DNA from: CAYZAK01 sp964476445
GTDB taxonomy: Bacteria; CG03; SLGR01; JAGXOG01
Reading direction: 5' to 3'
Assembly (NCBI GenBank): GCA_964476445.1
Contig: CAYZAK010000040.1
Span: forward strand, 1 to 15,451
DNA: 15,451 bases
The notes beneath the pieces were generated by a model, which was given only the letters and a program-made list of their open reading frames with translations, ran no database searches and was not told the origin of the DNA. The position numbers and the translations under genes are program-made. Numbering within the stretch: position 1 is the stretch's first letter; the number at the start of each line of letters is the position of its first letter. Below are positions 14,481 to 15,451 of the stretch, in pieces.

Positions 14481-15319
14481 ATTTCAGACAAAAATTGTCT
14501 AACCTGTTGCCATAATATTTTGTTATCGGATATTGAACTGTGATTTTCGCCGGGAATGGTTTTAAAATATTTTTCTCCGCCCCATTTATTGTAAAGTTTC
14601 CGGGACAGTTCGGGAGGAATCAATCGGTCATTTTCAGCGATAAACATTTGAACCGGAGAAGTTATATCTGGAGCTTTTTTAATTGAATTGAATTGATGTT
14701 TAAGTATAAGACCTGCGGGTAGAAACGGATATTCACTTTTAGCAACACTCACCATACTGTCATAAGGAGAAATTAAAATTGTACCTGCCAGATCACGGTT
14801 AGCGGTTAAATTCACGGCTACTCCGGTACCCATACTTCTGCCCATGGCTATAATTTTATCGGAATTAATGTCTTTACTTTGAGAAAAAGTATCGTATAAA
14901 TATGCGGCGTCCCGGTAAAAATCTTTTTCGGAAGGAGTTCCCTCACTTATACCGTACCCCCGGTAATTAAGCAGTAGCAGAGACCATCCCTGAAAATATT
15001 TTTTGTAGTTAAGGACCCAGGATACTTCATCATTGTTTCCACCAAAATAAATTACCAGGGGGTTTTTATCTTCAGGCCCCCGGATTAGCCAACCGTGTAA
15101 ATGGATACCATCAGGTAATTTTAAAAGAATTTCGTTTGCAGCGGGATATAATTCACTAATTTCCTTTCTTTGGGGCTGGGTAAGTGTGCTGCCTTCAAAC
15201 AGTATGGCTCTCTGCATTAGATAAAAATACCCTGAAATTAACATGTAAATTGCTAAAAACCCTCCCCAAAAAACTATTAGCAGTATTTTAAATATATGAA
15301 ATAATTTTTTAAATTTCAT
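14477..15319 (-). CDS. Membrane-anchored alpha/beta hydrolase (serine hydrolase, BEM46/YfhR-like)
   Basis: A 280-residue protein with a basic start (MKFKKLFH), a hydrophobic segment at about 10-34 that should act as an uncleaved anchor, and an alpha/beta-hydrolase domain from about 60. YFGGNNDE (91-98) is the oxyanion loop after the first core strands. LNYRGYGISEGTPS (117-130) is the typical region before the nucleophile. Ser162 in GRSMG is the nucleophile elbow. Asp231 (AENDRLIPP) and His260 (GENHSS) complete the triad. The overall form resembles ABHD13/BEM46/YfhR proteins, whose bacterial substrates are mostly unknown; esterase, thioesterase or peptidase activity is possible. It runs against the rest of the window. 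There is no clear ribosome site before the ATG. Confidence 0.85.
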   Translation of the reverse strand: MKFKKLFHIFKILLIVFWGGFLAIYMLISGYFYLMQRAILFEGSTLTQPQRKEISELYPAANEILLKLPDGIHLHGWLIRGPEDKNPLVIYFGGNNDEVSWVLNYKKYFQGWSLLLLNYRGYGISEGTPSEKDFYRDAAYLYDTFSQSKDINSDKIIAMGRSMGTGVAVNLTANRDLAGTILISPYDSMVSVAKSEYPFLPAGLILKHQFNSIKKAPDITSPVQMFIAENDRLIPPELSRKLYNKWGGEKYFKTIPGENHSSISDNKILWQQVRQFLSEI

Positions 15320-15451
15320 ATTTAAATTAGGGCATTTACCGTTTCAGCAACCAATTTAAGCTCCATTTTTGTTAGCCAATACTTTAAATATAAGCTTTAC
15401 AAATTCCTTCTGATTTCACCAGTACTGGTACAGTGAACCTTCGATTATTCC
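15320..15451. other. Short right-edge stretch with no confident gene
   Basis: The 132 bases upstream of the hydrolase hold no supported gene, RNA or clear promoter. On the - strand one frame ends with stop TGA near 15416 (last residues GSLYQYW) and another runs NNRRFTVPVLVKSEG before a stop, so the 3' end of a - strand gene may enter from the right, but too little is visible to call it. A 14-codon frame beginning MELKLV (15322-15366, - strand) ends two bases before the hydrolase start and lacks a ribosome site. An exact 12-base palindrome lies at 15418-15429. Confidence 0.4.
15418..15429. repeat. 12-base perfect palindrome with flanking inverted arms
   Basis: ACCAGTACTGGT is a perfect palindrome. 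It overlaps a wider inverted pair, TTCAC at 15415-15419 and GTGAA at 15432-15436, so an imperfect hairpin or dyad operator is possible. No T-run follows on either strand, which argues against an intrinsic terminator. It lies about 100 bases upstream of the - strand hydrolase start. Confidence 0.35.

Noticed and set aside
14486..14500. Inverted repeat AGACAA-AAA-TTGTCT just after the zinc-ribbon gene as a terminator
   Set aside because: The stem is only six mostly A/T pairs with a three-base loop, no T-run follows on either strand, and it lies inside the hydrolase coding region.

Overview
This window looks like a piece of an anaerobic bacterial chromosome: moderately AT-rich, very gene-dense, with almost no space between genes. 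Fifteen genes run in tandem on the + strand from the left edge to about 14480. Most neighbours overlap by 1-31 bases or lie within 15 bases of each other. One gene on the - strand (14477-15319) meets this array tail to tail. I see no RNA gene, mobile element or CRISPR array. The source taxon cannot be fixed from sequence alone. The Re-citrate-synthase-like enzyme, the class I Fe-S fumarase, the LeuCD-type aconitase and the NfnAB transhydrogenase all point to an anaerobe, possibly fermentative or syntrophic and possibly from a poorly cultivated lineage.

Region 1 (1-3127) belongs to cell-envelope glycan synthesis. It holds the 3' part of a polyprenyl-phosphate sugar-1-phosphate transferase (WecA/TagO type), an FAD-dependent oxidoreductase related to UDP-galactopyranose mutase and protoporphyrinogen oxidase, and a GT4 glycosyltransferase.

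Region 2 (3141-14236) is a compact central-carbon and redox operon. In order it encodes a pyruvate-carboxyltransferase-family synthase, best read as Re-citrate synthase, with an unexpected C-terminal Cache-like sensor domain; NAD-type malic enzyme; the large and small subunits of a LeuC/LeuD-type aconitase; NAD-type isocitrate dehydrogenase; fumarase alpha and beta subunits; nucleoside diphosphate kinase; acetate kinase; and both subunits of the electron-bifurcating transhydrogenase NfnAB. The set covers acetyl-CoA + oxaloacetate to 2-oxoglutarate on one arm, fumarate to malate to pyruvate on the other, ATP formation from acetyl phosphate, and conversion of NADH plus reduced ferredoxin to NADPH. 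Malate dehydrogenase, succinate dehydrogenase, succinyl-CoA synthetase and 2-oxoglutarate oxidoreductase are absent, so this is a split TCA pathway rather than a cycle, at least locally. A strong sigma70-like promoter match inside the 3' end of the glycosyltransferase gene (2976-3004) could let region 2 be transcribed apart from region 1.

Region 3 (14241-15451) holds a small zinc-ribbon membrane protein closing the + strand array, a membrane-anchored alpha/beta hydrolase on the - strand, and a short 132-base stretch with no confident gene.

The most interesting item is the synthase-Cache fusion at 3141-4883, which suggests ligand control of citrate formation by a domain normally found outside the cell in sensors. 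Second are the arrangement of the operon itself and a marked excess of the tetranucleotide CCGG across the window.
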